This document shows, piece after piece, positions 47,901 to 62,900 of a stretch of DNA of 64,000 bases. The notes beneath the pieces are model-generated. The model did not search any database and was not told where the DNA came from. It saw nothing but the letters and a program-made list of their open reading frames with translations. Source of the DNA: Pomacea canaliculata (lineage: Eukaryota > Mollusca > Gastropoda > Architaenioglossa > Ampullariidae); assembly GCF_003073045.1 (NCBI RefSeq), contig NC_037603.1, forward strand, positions 18,420,192 to 18,484,191, read 5' to 3'. Each line of letters begins with the position of its first letter. The first letter of the stretch is position 1. Position numbers and translations under genes: made by a program.

Positions 47901-50900
47901 GCGTGCTTAACTGTATAATTTTGTAAAATGTGTAGTCTGTGTGTTGTGTGTGCTATTTGCCTTTATTTGTCTTGAGTTCTTGTAAAATGCATTGATTCCT
48001 TTCTTTTGGAAATTGCATATTATGAAATTATTATCTATCTAATCCATTCTTTAAATAAAAAGAAAAATTATATGGCGCTAACGTTTAAAGTTTCTTCTTA
48101 ATTTGTTTTTAACTTCCAGGCTTAGAAAGTTTTATTGCAAGTATTGGAGTAGCTTATCACACTGTGATTCTTAATAGCAGAGGTCTTTTGAAGGATGGGA
48201 GAGAATTCAGTATTTTCAATTGTTATCTGCCCATAAATGTAGCATGACTAAAGAGAATGTATGACATTATTCCAGTCTGTCAAGCGTACTATTGAAAAAA
48301 AGACAGTAGATGTGTTTACCCTGGTGAAGACTGAGATAAACGCTGTAAGTCAGGAGTTATCTATCAAGGGTAAGGCTCTGACACATCAGCAACCCAAATT
48401 TGCTGGTGCTAGCCACAGGGTTCGAGCTCTGAAAAGACGTGTTGAAAAAATAATGACGGTGAGTTCCTTCCATATCTTTAATCATCTGCCAAAACACTTG
48501 TCAGTACACATAAATGCAGCAGACCTATCACACACTTTGCAGAATAGAGAGGCTCTGTAGTCAGTAGTGTTATAGATTTTGAAACAGCTCTGTGATTTGA
48601 GGTCATTAGACCTGTAAATGAAAATAATCCTCTACCTGCATAAAAGAAATAGATACCTCATTAATTAGGGAAAGTAAAAAACTTGTGGGAAAAGAGGGTT
48701 GGGTTTTACTTCCACATCATGCCCTAGACAGTGAACCATTTTTTTTCCTATTGTGCATGAATTCTTATAGAACTTATTCTCAGATAAAGTGAGAAATTTG
48801 TAAGAATCACCTCAGATATGTTTTGTATGCTTAACTGCTCTTTATGAGTCATGTTAATGAGACATGATGAACATTGAAATTTTAAAATTAAAATAAGAAA
48901 GTTCGTTTTGAAGCAGTTCGTCCAATCTCCCTTACCCATGACTTATGCAAGAACGAGTTCCAGTTTGTCCAGATAGTGCTAATTAACTAATTTAACCCTG
49001 CGATTAAATATAAAATAGGAGTAGTAATCTCTAGTGGACTGTATTAATTTCAGCTATGCTTGTGTTTTGTGTTCAGATTATAGACAGGGCCTTCTTTCTT
49101 CCATCAGTTGGCAGTATTGCAGAAATTAGAGCTTCATACCGTAAATCTCTGCCATGGGTGTGATGAACATATTCGCAGACTGAATTTTGAGTGGATAAGT
49201 TCTGTTGACTCAGTAAGTACATGTTATCCTTAATGGTTCATTCTTGTTGTGTTTTGGTATTCATCATTATTCAGAGATTTAAAATCTGTATACAGGTAGT
49301 CCTCGGGTTACGACGGTCTCGAGTTACATCGTATCGTGGTTACGACGCTTTATACGACGCTTATTCCGACTTACAAGGTTTAGCGTTGTAAGTCGAACTG
49401 TACGTGCGCCTCATTCCACGTGCGGCGGAAGTCATAAGGCAATCTGAGAAGGGGGAAACAGCAACAGAAATTGGCAGGTCATTAGGACTTAGTCGTTCGA
49501 CTGTCGCTACGATTATCAAGGACTAGGATTCTTGAATATGTGAAAGGATCTGCTCCTATGAAAGCCACAGTGATAACAAAGCGTACTGTACTGCACAATA
49601 TTTTACTGTACTTATGTTTATTGATAATTATGTAGGGTACTGTGTTAGGATAGGTGTTTGGATAGGCTAAGTGTTTGCAGTACTGTACTGTTATTATGGT
49701 ACAGTACTGTATCAACGTAGGATCCGAAATAGGTCGAAATTCAGTTTATGACGCCGCGTAAGAACGGATCAACGTTGTAAGTCGAGGACTACCTGTATTT
49801 TATCTTTTGCTGACTCTTTGAGTATTAGAGGAAGAGAGTACAATTTTTAAAAAAGCATTTGTTTTTAAAACAAATCATAAACTGGGCCTGTTGTCATTGT
49901 ATCAGTTGATAAATAGAGAAAATGTAATAAAAACATTAATTTTAATCCTGTGAAGTACCTTTATTTACTAAAGAGAAATGTATTATTATTATTCAATGGT
50001 CCTGACGGAGCTTAATAGGAATGCAGCCATGGTATTTGTTCAAGCGCATTCAATAAAATAACATTTGCTGGCTCTCTGCATCTGGTTGTGTGGGAGAATT
50101 TGCTTACTCACGCAATAACCCCCACCACTTGGTTACATGTGTCACCAGAGAGGTTCATCTTTTTATTGTGATTCAGTAAATATAGCACACAGAATAGCTC
50201 TAGCCCACATTCAATATTCGGCATTATTAGATTGACCTTTTTGCTCCAGCATATTTTACTTGGAGCATTAGTCATTATTTGCTAATTTCACCCATTGGCT
50301 GGACATTCAATTTATTGATTTCTAAATCAGGGGGATTTGATAACAGGTAATTTGAATGGTTTTAATTTTTCTTTTTTACCTGGTTTTGTTTGGAGAGGGT
50401 CATGTGGGTGTGGTGGGGAGGGTCTTACAAGTTGTTGCATTGCAACATCAAATGACCAAATGGGTTTACATCTATCAAATCATTAAAAAAAACCTTGCTA
50501 TCCAAGAAAGTTTAATTGTGTCCCAGTATTTGAAAGATGAGCTATTTGAAGTGGAACTGAAGCAGCAGTCATTTTCAAGTTATCATTGCTATAGACCTTA
50601 CATCATGATGTAAACATGGGCTTCAGCATATGAATACAGTTTTTCTCTGCTTGGTGATAGGAGCAATTTTCTGAAGATTTGATTTAGGTTCCTGATTTTT
50701 TCTGTTTTCATCACAGAAAAAAAGGACTTTCTACTTTGTAGATTTGAACTATAACTTAAAACCATCTTGGTCTATACATAGAAAGGCTGTAATCTGGCAG
50801 AACAATGGGCTTCCATTAACTTCACAGAATGAGCCTCAGGATTTGTTGTTGTGTTATGGTCTGCTTACTATTTTGTATATTTATGTGTGCATGTATGTCA

Positions 50901-53900
50901 GAAAGGTGAGATTTTAAAATTGCTATTTATTCATTCAGTAGTTCTTATTATCGATATGTTTACCAGTGATGGTCTGTGTGCTGTATACATTTTGTATTGA
51001 TGTTTCTGGTTTTGTCATGTGCATTGAGGCTGCTATTTTAGTGAGAAAAATGTGCTAAATAAATATACCCCCTTTAGTATTAATGTGTTCATACCAGTAT
51101 ATTATAATACTTCATTATCAGTATTATTACAAATTAGTTGATAATGAAGGTTAAAGAGATTTTGTGACTATTTTTTCCCTTAAAATACACAAAAATGTTT
51201 AAAAGTGCAAGTGATAGGTTTCTTGCAATTGATTACAACCAAAACAATATGGTAGAGACATTTACAATTACCTGGAGCTGTCATTGTCGTTGTTTGACTG
51301 TTTTTGCTAGTCTTAGAAGACCTTGAAGATCTGTTTATAATTTGAAAGCAAGACATTAGCTTTAGAAAGCATACATACCTACTTACCTGGTGACATGCAA
51401 AAAGAAATAAATCATAATCATAGTTTACAACACTATTTAATGAGAGCAGAGGAAAAGTCCAGTAGTGGACTAAATTGCCACTTTCTCCTGTATCCTCAAG
51501 AACAGTTATTGGAAAAAATAATTCAAATAAATTATTTTGCACTTCTATTAGTAAAAACCTGCATACATTAACAGAGAATATTTCCCAAACTCTTTTTTAA
51601 GTGAAATTATGCTGGGGATTACTTGCCTTGCAGTTTTTGTATGGATAAATAGCCAGAAGGCTTTTCCAATTTTTCTTATGGGAGATTTAAAGGAATAAAT
51701 TTTTTTATTTGTGTGATTCAGTTTATGACCAAAAGCATTTGAAATGTTTGTTTTATTGTTTTGAATGACCAAAAGGTAGGAAGAATGAATATTTTCTGTT
51801 GCTTTGATTCTGCTAGAACATTTCAAAACTCCTGGAGTTCCCAGTTCTTTGTCGCAGTACTGAGGTCAAAAATAAGCTGGATGTTAACCTCAAGGGGTGA
51901 GTTTGATTTCAGAATGGAAGACTTCTGAAGTTGACTGAAATGTAAAATGTCTGTCTCACTGCATGCTTGACACACAAGGATTAAATCTATCCCAATTTGC
52001 ATGATCTTTAATTATAATGATATCAGACTATAAACTAATGTTGATTGGTTGCTCATATGCTCAGTATTAACAGTCAAGGAACTTTATTGAATTGCATGAA
52101 TATAGATGATTAAGTATTAAGGATATGTGTTTTGGTGTCTCATTACAATACCTGGAAATTCACCATGTGGGTACTTTATATGAATGACACTGCCGTCTGT
52201 TAATTTGTCTTAATTGGGATTATTTCCGTTGTGTTTTTTTAAAGAGAAGGTTTACATTTCAGTAAATCTCCACGTGAAGAATGTTTGTTCTGCAGTATGC
52301 CACTTGTTCCTGATACTGAAGTTATTTTTTTCTTGAGAGGGATAGCTATGGGTATCAGTGGTACACAATGCAGTTCACAACAGAGTGGGAAGGCTGAGGA
52401 TTTCAGTTTAGCACTGTAGGATATATCTTGTTAGGAGTAGTGGTCTAGTGTGCCAGTTTTCAGTGTCCAATGACAAAATTTATATGACTAAGCTTTTGGG
52501 GGGAACTTTATCATTAATAAAGCATTTGCCAAGTGTATATTTTTGTCTAAGCAAAATTAGATCATCATTTTTAAGTACTATGAGGAAACATGTCTTTGGG
52601 TTCATTTTGTTTTAAAATGTCTTAAGAGAAGCAAGAAAAAGTGCTGAGACCAGAGCTAGAGCAAGGTGCCTCTCAGTAATAACAATAAGAAGGACACTTT
52701 ACCATGATAGTTTTAAGCAGCAGCTTTATTACTGAAAAGAGAACTTTGCATGCTAATAATCTTACTTGGGTGAAAAAAATGTATATGTTTTCTAATCTTT
52801 CTTTCACCTTCATGTAGGCCTTTACTCAAGCTGTTCAGGGAGCTTGATTACTGGCTCAGACTCTCGTATGATGTTCATCATTATTTTACCAAACTGTATT
52901 ACCGGCGTGATGATCTGCTTGAATTGCGAGAGTATGTCCTTCTGGTGGTTCGAGACTACAACAGGTCACTATGCTGTAGTTTTGTTTTTTTTTTCCAAAG
53001 CATTAATGCACTGGCATTATGAAACCAGTTCACAGGTGTGTTTGTGCTCACAATTGCTTACTTGCATATGCTTGTGCATGTCTGCTAAGTTCTTTTATTT
53101 GTTGTTCTAAAATGAACGCATGTCAACCAGCTTAAATTACTTTCTCAGTATAGATACCATCCAGAAAAAAGACATGGAAAATTTTTAATCACACTTGCTA
53201 ATTCTAGAGTGTGTTCCTATTCAATTTCCTTTTGCTGTCATTTACTTTGACTTTAAATATTGGATAACCAACAGCTAGGTCTGTTCTGAGTATGGCAGAA
53301 ATAAGAATCTTGGGGATAAGTTTTGACATTAAAGTAAGCTAATTGTCTAATTTTTCTTTACTATGTCTTAATGTTAAAAAGTTCTTAAAGCGGGTTATGG
53401 ACCCTGTTTGGCAAATTATATATATATCAGCATATTGCATGTTTTTTCCTTAAACCTATTGTTCTTCCTTTTGATTATTTGTAATTTGTTCAGAATAATA
53501 TCTGCACTGGGTGCGCAAGAAATGGGATTGTTCCGGGAAAAACTAAAGTTTTTGGACAGGAGATTGTACCCTGGTCTGACCAAGTTAAGGTGGTCATCAA
53601 GAGACGCAATAGCCATGTTCATCACTGAGAGCAGAGTTCATGCCAGCAAAGTAATTTGTTACTTTTTGACTAAGGCTTTTCTTATAATCGTTGAGAATTA
53701 TCCCCATTAATCATACTTAACGGACTGTATGACACCATAGTTTATTAAGGAAAGTGAATATATTTCTAATACATTCAAATGTATAAAATATGCTTAACAG
53801 TTTGAACTAGTTTTAGATTTGAATAACGTTATACCACAAGATAGTGAGAACACATATGTTGTGTACTTCATCTATGTTGCCTTTAACATTGGCCTCTATA

Positions 53901-56900
53901 TGTAACCAGGGTCACTTACCACATAGCACATAGCACACACTTTATGGAAAGAATGCTAACAGCACAGCTGTAGGGTATTAACATGTTATTGTGCCAGACA
54001 CATATCAAACAAACTCTTGTCGCAAACTTTCACAATCTTAGATGCTAGAGGTGTATATGGACCCAAGTCATGACTCACACATCATGCTGTCTAACATACA
54101 CAATGAAGCCCTTGTGGCCGGAAAAGTTGACGTGGCATTCACACTTTCTTTCTTCTCAACCCAGCTGCTAGTCAGAATAATGGGACCCTGAGAACCAGGC
54201 CTGCTTGACCAGAGGTACCAGTTTGCAAACCTTTATTCTCTGCAAACAAAATGGTGAAACTGAATGTGGGGGGGAAAAAAAGACAAAAAGAGAGAGAGAA
54301 GTTTGCCCTGCAATCAGAACAAATAAGATCAATTCAGTAACCTGAAAGAGCTTATGTGTGATACATAAATCAAGAACATTTCAGTACACTGAAATGGTGT
54401 ACATGATACAGGAATAAATGGTATAGCAAAATGACAGGGTCTACTCCTATAATCTTGGACATCCATCGGCCCTCCAAATTTACCTAACAGAACCCAGCTT
54501 AAAATTTAATATATTTAACAAATACAGGTTATTGTACTTTCTGTCAAGTGACAAGCCTTGCTCAGTTTTTGACTAAGTCGGTCTTCAATAAGAAACAGTG
54601 TTTTACAATATGTAAAAGCTTACATTCATAGGTTTTTTTCCTCTTAAGTATTGTTCAAACCGATACTTTAAGTTTCTGCATGCAGAAGCTTACAAATTAA
54701 TCCCCTTGGCTGGTCGTAGAGGGGGGGGGGGGTTGGAGTTTTACGCCGTTCCAGCAACTGAGGCTATATTACGGCAGGCAGCCGGCCCTGTAAACAGATG
54801 TCACGTGCAGAGAAAGAACAGCGTGCCCGAGACGATAAATGAACTCAGGGCAGCCAACCTTCACTGTATTGGTGACAGGCGCCACCGGACTGCTGGGCTG
54901 GCTGGTCGTAGACATGATTAATAAATGCAGTAGATAGACAAGTAACCACATCCATATACATCTTGTCTTATTATCAACATTACCTCTTACAATCCTGCCG
55001 CAAAATAAAAATGCTACATGAGAAAATGCATGAAAATATTGATACTAAATGTCATCTCTACAACTCCTCAACCACAGGCAATATAAATGCTGAGAATCTC
55101 TCTTGAATCTCCTACCCAGACCCTTTTATTTCTCTAACTTTCTTGCCCTAAGAGAACATTTGATCATCTCCACTTACAGAAAAATCCAAAATTATGTTGA
55201 ATAATACAACCTTAAAGCACACACAAATGTAATACCCTTTCAAATCAGGGTCTTAGAGTTTAAAAGACAGAAATATTTTGTAGAAACCTGAGTTAACACA
55301 AACTTGATCTTACTCTTTCACTTCTCGCACTCAAAAGGAAAGCACATCGCGGACCGGAGGGAATAAATACCCCTAGTAGTCTCACCCTCATGAGACTGAC
55401 ACCAAATCATCTAAATACACACAGCAATTAACCTAACAAAAATGAAAATGTTTTTGTAATTTTGTCGTGGGTGTTATTTATATATATATGCACAAACATA
55501 CATATAGCTTGTCCAGTCCTAGTCCTGTGCTTACAGCAGACAATTTTTATGACCATAAGCATGATTAATATTGAACAAGAAACCATGTGAGTGCAGCTAT
55601 CTTTTTTCTTATTGTAACCAATTTTTTATAGATGCAAAATAGATACAAATATACTTACTTGAGATCAGTTATACTTTTGAAGGTTGTGCTCTGTACTTTA
55701 AAAACGACACCAATTTTCATGATTTTGCATATTTTGTTCTGTAATACTACAAATTCTGACAATTTCTTCATGTGTAGAATATCTGTATTTGTGCAGCTGC
55801 AAATAAAGGTGGATGAATTCATGGATGGCAACATACAAATCATGTCTTTGTGTGTCCAAATCAGTGAACAGCTGCTTATTAAGATTGAGAAAAATAAGCT
55901 GTATGAACATCTATCATTTGAAAAAGAACAGGTAAAGTTTTCATCCACAAAGTAATGTAGCCATGTTCTTTTTTCCTGGCCATTATCATCATACTTTATT
56001 ATTTAAAACATTTATGTTCTGAATTTGAAATGTAAAAGATTTGCATTAGTCAACTCCAGAATCTTGTGTGTCTCATCATTTGTCACTCTTTTTTGGAAAC
56101 TAGCAACCTCAACCCTCCAACAAAAATCCCCTGAAGAAACTGATTTTAGTAGAATAAGTGTAGAAGTCATGTTTTAACCTTACAAAAAAATTACATTTTG
56201 CACATGTTATATGTGTTATATGTTAAAGAATATTAAGAGGATGTAAAATTATTGCACTGTGAATTGTGTGGGATTGTACTGCTGTCATTTCAGAAACAAC
56301 ATCGCAGCAGAGTGGCTTCAAAGATTGAAAGCTTAATACAAAGTATTGTTCATCGTCTGAGCAAGACGTATGGAATGTTTAGTGAGGAAAATGATTTAGT
56401 AAGCATATTTTAATTCTTGTTCTGGAACAGTTCTCCTTGATTACGGAAACCATCATTTGCAGTCTCTCTTATGAAAGATAAGAATATTAATTCATTCAAT
56501 ACAGACCAAAAGAAACATTTAGAATGGTAGTTGTGGCATAAAGTACGATGTGTTCCAATAATTACACATGTTAACCTACAATTAAGACAACCATCAGTAC
56601 ACATCATGTTAAGGAGCATTTTTCTTAAACATTTAAGCGATAGGATTTCAAAGAAATATATGATTTTTGTTTTCTTGTACTAAATTCAAACGAAAGATGG
56701 TAACTGTATGAAATGTCTCAAAAATGGTGCTTAACCAACTAACTCATTGCCTACTTTCAAAAATACCTGATTGTTTTACTATTTTATCTCCTTAAAAGAA
56801 GTATTTCATAGTAAAACAATCCCTGAAGTCAAGAGTTTCTTTTCTTCTGTGTTCATTTATTTATGCATAGTGTGATGCATTGTGTGATACGCCCAGTTCG

Positions 56901-59900
56901 CATTACAAATGTGCAAAACACTGTAGCTGTGACAACTTTAGCTGCTGAGGAAGCAAATTGTATAGAAAAAGTTAAGTCTCTCATACTAAGTGTGTTCAGT
57001 TTATGTCTTTTCCTTTCAGCTAGAGGTATTGATTTCTGTGACTACCACGATTTCCTTTATGCTATGTCTACTTTTAAGGAAACTGACTTACCCAACCTGG
57101 ATAGATTTGCTTCCTGTGTAACTGACCTAAAACTAAAGACTTTTTGAACTGAAGTTTTTGTTCGTGGTCTGTAACGGTCGTCAGGATTAATAACTTCATT
57201 AGTGAGGTCTGCTGGACAGCATACTCATTTAAGTGTCCGATAATGTGAATGGCATTTACTTTTCAGCTGTGCTCAAATATTTCACATCCTGCATTGTCAA
57301 AGTATGCTTATATGCAACATCACATAAAAGTAGTTCCATGGCCTCGTTGCTGTATATACAGTGAGCAATAATTTTTAAAAGGATCTGTAAAAAAAGGGAT
57401 TGAGGTGTGTAAAGTATAAGAATGTGCCACATTTGGTGTAATATCCATGGTTACCCATGAGAGGCCAGATTACCTCCTGTTTTGCCATCACTATAAAAGT
57501 TGGAAATTCTTGACTGTTTTCTCTCTTTCTGATTGTGGCCATCGGGTGTACATCACATGGCAGTCTCAGATAAGGGTTGCCTGTTTTCTTCTCTCTTTTT
57601 TTTCTTTGCATTGTCTGGTGGTGCAAGAGGTAGTGCCTCTCACCAATACAGTGAGTATTGGCTGTCCTGGGTTCAGATCTCAGTTCAGTTATGCTGTTCT
57701 TTCTCTGCCTGTATCATCTGTCTACAGGGCTGAATACTTTGTCGCGATATAGCTTTAGTTACTGGTTCAGCATAAAACACCAATTTCACCCCACCCCAAC
57801 CCCCACTTGTCTTCATCTTCTCATTGTTCCATTATTCATCTGACTATCCTTTATTCAATCATGAGTTTCAGTCAATAATATAAATGTAATTTGACTCATT
57901 TGTTTATGATGACCACCACCATGGTAATTTGAATTTGAGAATGGGCTTAATAGAAACATGTGTCCTGGCTGTTTTATGTAAGTAAACATGCTTATGCAAA
58001 ATGTGTGCTTGGTGGGTGAAAATAAGCATGGGTTACACACCCTTCTACCAAGTTTGTTCAGGACCTGTCAGGTCAAAGTGGAGGCTGCTCCAAAATGAAA
58101 CACAAAACATCAGAATAAAACATTTCTTTCCATGATATAAGACAAAACATCATACACACATTTCTTGCCTCAGCCCTAACCTTCACAATATATACTGATG
58201 GAATCTTTCAATGATACATCGTAGAAAAAACAGCCATCTTAAGATACACATATCCACACAAATTGCTCATCTTTGACCCATCCTGTTTCCCATGTTTTTA
58301 AAAACAAAGGCTTGTGACACCAGCACTCCCTTTTTGCCACCATTTACTTTTTCCTAGTATCGTGGGTATCCATGTGTTTCTAGATAAATGGAATGAATTT
58401 ATCATCTGCTGGTACATAGTTTTAAACCTGTGATAATCTGGTCTGAAGTCAAGCGCCTTTACCACATGATTTTGGAACCATTGTCACACAAAAGATATAT
58501 GTAACAGGGTAGACAGGGCCGTTGCTTGCCTAGTCTTACCACAGTAATGAACACAGGTCAACACTGTTGTGGGTTCAGGTGCTTTTATCCCAACACTGGT
58601 TGATGGTTCCAGCTAAGGTAAAGTGTATACAGAGCAAATGCTTAAACTCCTTGGTGGGGTGATGCTATCATCTCTATGCTGTCCCTTCTAACTCTTGTGT
58701 CCGTTCTCTCTGTCCCCTCTTTTTCCCCCTGACCCTCAACTTTTCTCGAAGACTCTCCTCACACCCCCAATCCTGTTACTAGGCGACCCCCTCCTAGTAG
58801 CCATCTGGCCAGTAGCTTGCCCCTCCCACTCTTCTTTGGCCACCGTAGCTCCCCCACCGGCTTGTATATTTTGCCTCTCTGTGTTTGTGCATGTGTGCGT
58901 GTGCATGCATACCTTAATATTCCATACTATCATATATATATATGCAGGGCTTCTGCTTACGCAAAGAATTGCATACAGTACGCATTAAAAGTTCGGAGGA
59001 CCCCTTCAATTTTCGTCAATGGGGTCCCCTTCAAATTTGGGCGAAGAACAGGGACACCTTAAAAATCTGAAGAAGGGGTCCCAGGGACCTCAAAGAATTT
59101 AGCCTTAGCAGAAGCCCTGTATATGTATCAAAAAGTTGAAGATGTTACACAGTGGTATGGCCAACTACCTTGCTGTTGAATATTTGACCCTATGTAGTAT
59201 ATTTTGAAGTGGGCTAAAAAAAATTTCCAGGATCTCAATATTTTACAGCTAGTTTTGTTTTCAACAACAGGTGCAGAATCACTGGTATCGTTACACTGTA
59301 CAGCAAGACAACATACTGGAAGAAGCACTGCGTCTAAATGTAAAAAGATCTCTTCTGGAGCTTGCCAAAGCTATCATTGGAGATAGAAAATCTATACCTG
59401 AACCAATCTTCAAAGTCAATCTGGTACTTGAGAGGAACAAGGTCAGTAGTAAATGTCTGGAAAAGGTCTCATACATTGAGAGCATGCCACTCAAACATGA
59501 CATTTTCTTTTAGGAGCTGTTGTGTGTCTACATCATACAGTGTTTCCGTGCCCTCACTTAATAAGTGATTAAAGCGTTTTAAATGGTTGTGCCCTGTGCT
59601 GCGAGCTTTAGATTCACAAGCCTAAGACTGTACATATAAGGTCATAAATTCAATGTTTTTATGGAAGGAAGGTGTGTTGCTTAAAATACCACTTTTGTAG
59701 TATTGCTGCATCTTTGGGCATATGATAAATGCACTGACTGGATTCTGTAAGAATTTTAGTGCTGCTTGTTTGAATGGGATAATTTACCTATCAGAGTTGT
59801 TAATTATGAAATAGCATAGGCATGTCTTGATCTCTCAAGAAGAGTGTTTATTTTAACCTAAATGTCATGCATGCAGACAGTTTGCAGTCAGTCTAAATAA

Positions 59901-62900
59901 GTTGCCAAGTTGGTGATGAAAGCTGGTCTTTAATTAATGTCACTTAGAGATAATGCTTTTAAAGGATGCTTTTGTCAGATGATTTAAAGTTTTTTATTTA
60001 TTTATTTATATTTTTTACCAATTATCTACCTCTTGACAACATATGCAGTGTAATGGCTTGTTCTAAGGTTGGGTAAACCAGATATAAACTTCCAGTTATG
60101 TAGATTCTTCATAGTGCTGTATCAGACGCTGATTTTGTTATAGATTTAGACAATATGTAGAGAAAAAGAACACTCAGGTACCATGAAAATGTGATTCTTC
60201 AAACATTTTTATATGAGGCATTTAACACTTATAATAGTTGTAGCTCACGGTTGACCACTATCAACACTGACTGCTTCATTTATTCATTCACTGTTACTAA
60301 TTGTTGTGGGGGGCGCTTGGATAGATATGGTAGGTGACAAGGCCTGCCTCTCAGGCCTGTCTTGGGCAACAGGGACCAAGTGCTGCAAAAGATGACCAGT
60401 CCACTCTTTCACCTTTGTAAGTCAATTCTTCCTCTGGCTACCATGTTCTTAATATACTTTCAAGGGACCTTGAAGGACAAAGGTCAAAGAGATTGTTAAG
60501 ATAGGTCACATGGCTGAACAAGACCACATAGGATGCTTGACTGTTGCAAGTAGGGGTTCCTGGTGTTCTACAAGTGAAGTGAGCATACAAAGTCATAGGT
60601 TTTATGTTCCCAGTAAAAAATCCAGAACAGCCTCATTATATAGGCACTGATGCCTAGATTCTTCTCTCCATAAAAGCAAGGCGAGTCGACACTTCACTTA
60701 TACATCATAGGATCAAACTACAATAGATGCATAAAGACTGTACTTTGTAATAAACCTGGTGTTATGGCTGTGCTAAACCCTGTAGCACAGCCAGGACTGC
60801 TGTCCCATACGGCAAGCCACCCATGGCACATTATCTCTCCTGGGGGATATGAAAGAGAGGAAGAGAGGTCGAGGAGAGAGAGACCAGCCTGAGAGTCATC
60901 GCCAATCAGCAGCTCGGTTGACTAAGGGCTAAGTCTGTGCTCAGAGTTTTGTTCTGTCTTAAGCTAAATCCTTCAGGCGGCCAGCAAGCGGTCACCATAA
61001 TAAAGAGATTCCAACAAACTATGGCTACACGGAGCGTTAGTTAACAGAGTGAACACAAGTGTGAGTTGTGTGGTAGGTCACCCTGTTTTATAATTTTTAT
61101 GTAAGGCACTTGTGAGTCTCAAAGTGAGTCTAAATTTATGTTTTCTTTCATGTCATGATGCCAGATTGAGTTTTCACCCTATTTACAACATCTGAAAATA
61201 ATTGTCCACAACCTTTGGGTTGATTGTGTTGATGTTATTGCAAGTTTCAAGCGTCTGCCAGAGATACTCAACAGAAAGACTGTAGATAAGGAGGTCAGTA
61301 AAGAATGCAAAGTGTTTAAACTGTTTAAATCCCATAAATTCAATCCAAGTACATGCAACTCTGTTGGACCTCTGTAGCAAATATGGCTATTTTTAGGGAT
61401 AATGCACAATGATGTTAATGGAGAGTGATTGGAAAATTTAAGACAAGATGATGTGACATGTGACAAGGAATGTGCTCTTACTGATATTGTTTGGTGTTTG
61501 TGTGTGTTTTAGCCTCTTTTCAAATGCATTAGCAAATGCAAAGAGGCGAAAAGGATTCAGAATGCTATCCTTGCTGGTATGGAAGCCAATGCACAGACTC
61601 TTATGAATTATATAACAGTCTGGGACAATTATCGTGAAATTTGGGAGATCAACAAAGATGCTTTCATTCATCGTTACCGAAAATTGAAGCCTACTGTTGC
61701 ATCTTTTGAGGCAGATATTGCCAGGTATGCAATATAAATATTTAATAAAGTGTCAAGGGCCCTCTTTTTTTATTATGATTGTGATCTCAGTAAGAGTGGC
61801 ATAGCCATCTGGTCTGCAACAATTCCTTTCAGATTTTGTGCATATTGCATTTTTATCTTTTATTCTAATAAATACTATCAGTTATTCATGCTCTCACATA
61901 TACACAGATCTATCAGTATAGAGCTAGATTGAGCCAGTTTCTTGGCCATTAAGTCTTTTAGATTGGATAATTTGGTGACCAAAAGTCTTAATGGGGTGAA
62001 ATTTTTTTGTCTGCTGACTGAGTAAAGCTTAGTGCAAGATATTATTTCCTCAAATCTGTTCCCTTCTGTTCTTGGAAAAAAAACATGCCTACAAACACCA
62101 CTATGCATAAAAAGATGTCAAAATTGTGGTCTACACAGATATGCCTAATTTTCATATAATCCTAACTCTTCCATTGACCAAGGTCTTCTCAGTGAAAGTG
62201 TATTCATATTTTATCTTGACATTAGTGTTGTTTAACCTTTTTTCAGTTCTTGGTGATGTTTGTTGGCATGTTTCTGAAGAATAGTAGATATTAACCCAGC
62301 TTTGGTAGGATCTTGCACTGAGATTTATGCAATCATTAGAAAAATATTGCACTCAACGTTCATGGAGTATGCGATCAATCCATACAGAGATGCTCACCCC
62401 TATGATTTTTCCATACAGAAAAATCAGGAAAATATGGAACTATTGTTTTTGAACTGTTAGTAAAATTTTTTAGCCAATTTATTTTTTTGATTTTGTTTTG
62501 TTTAACACCTGCGATTAGTTTTCTGCAGTTTGAATGTCAACCATGGGATCCAAGAAAGTTGCCAAGAGACCTTCAATCATTTACAAGGAGTGATAATACC
62601 TCTAGTGCTAAAAATCAAAAGCAAACCATTCTTTAACAATACACAACTTAAAGAACATTGAACCCAGTTAAAACAAAAAAAAAGGGGGGGGGGCAAGTAT
62701 GCATTTTATCCATGGTGCCAATGTGACATTGACATGTCAGATTTTGGTTAAATGATATTCTTTATAATGAGAAGTCCCAACAACATGCCGTCACTGTGAA
62801 GGAAGTTGCAGAGATGCTCACCCAAACGATTTTTCCATATTTTATAGGGAAAATCTCAAAAACATGAAAACAGAGATTTGTTGTTTTCATTCATAATCTG

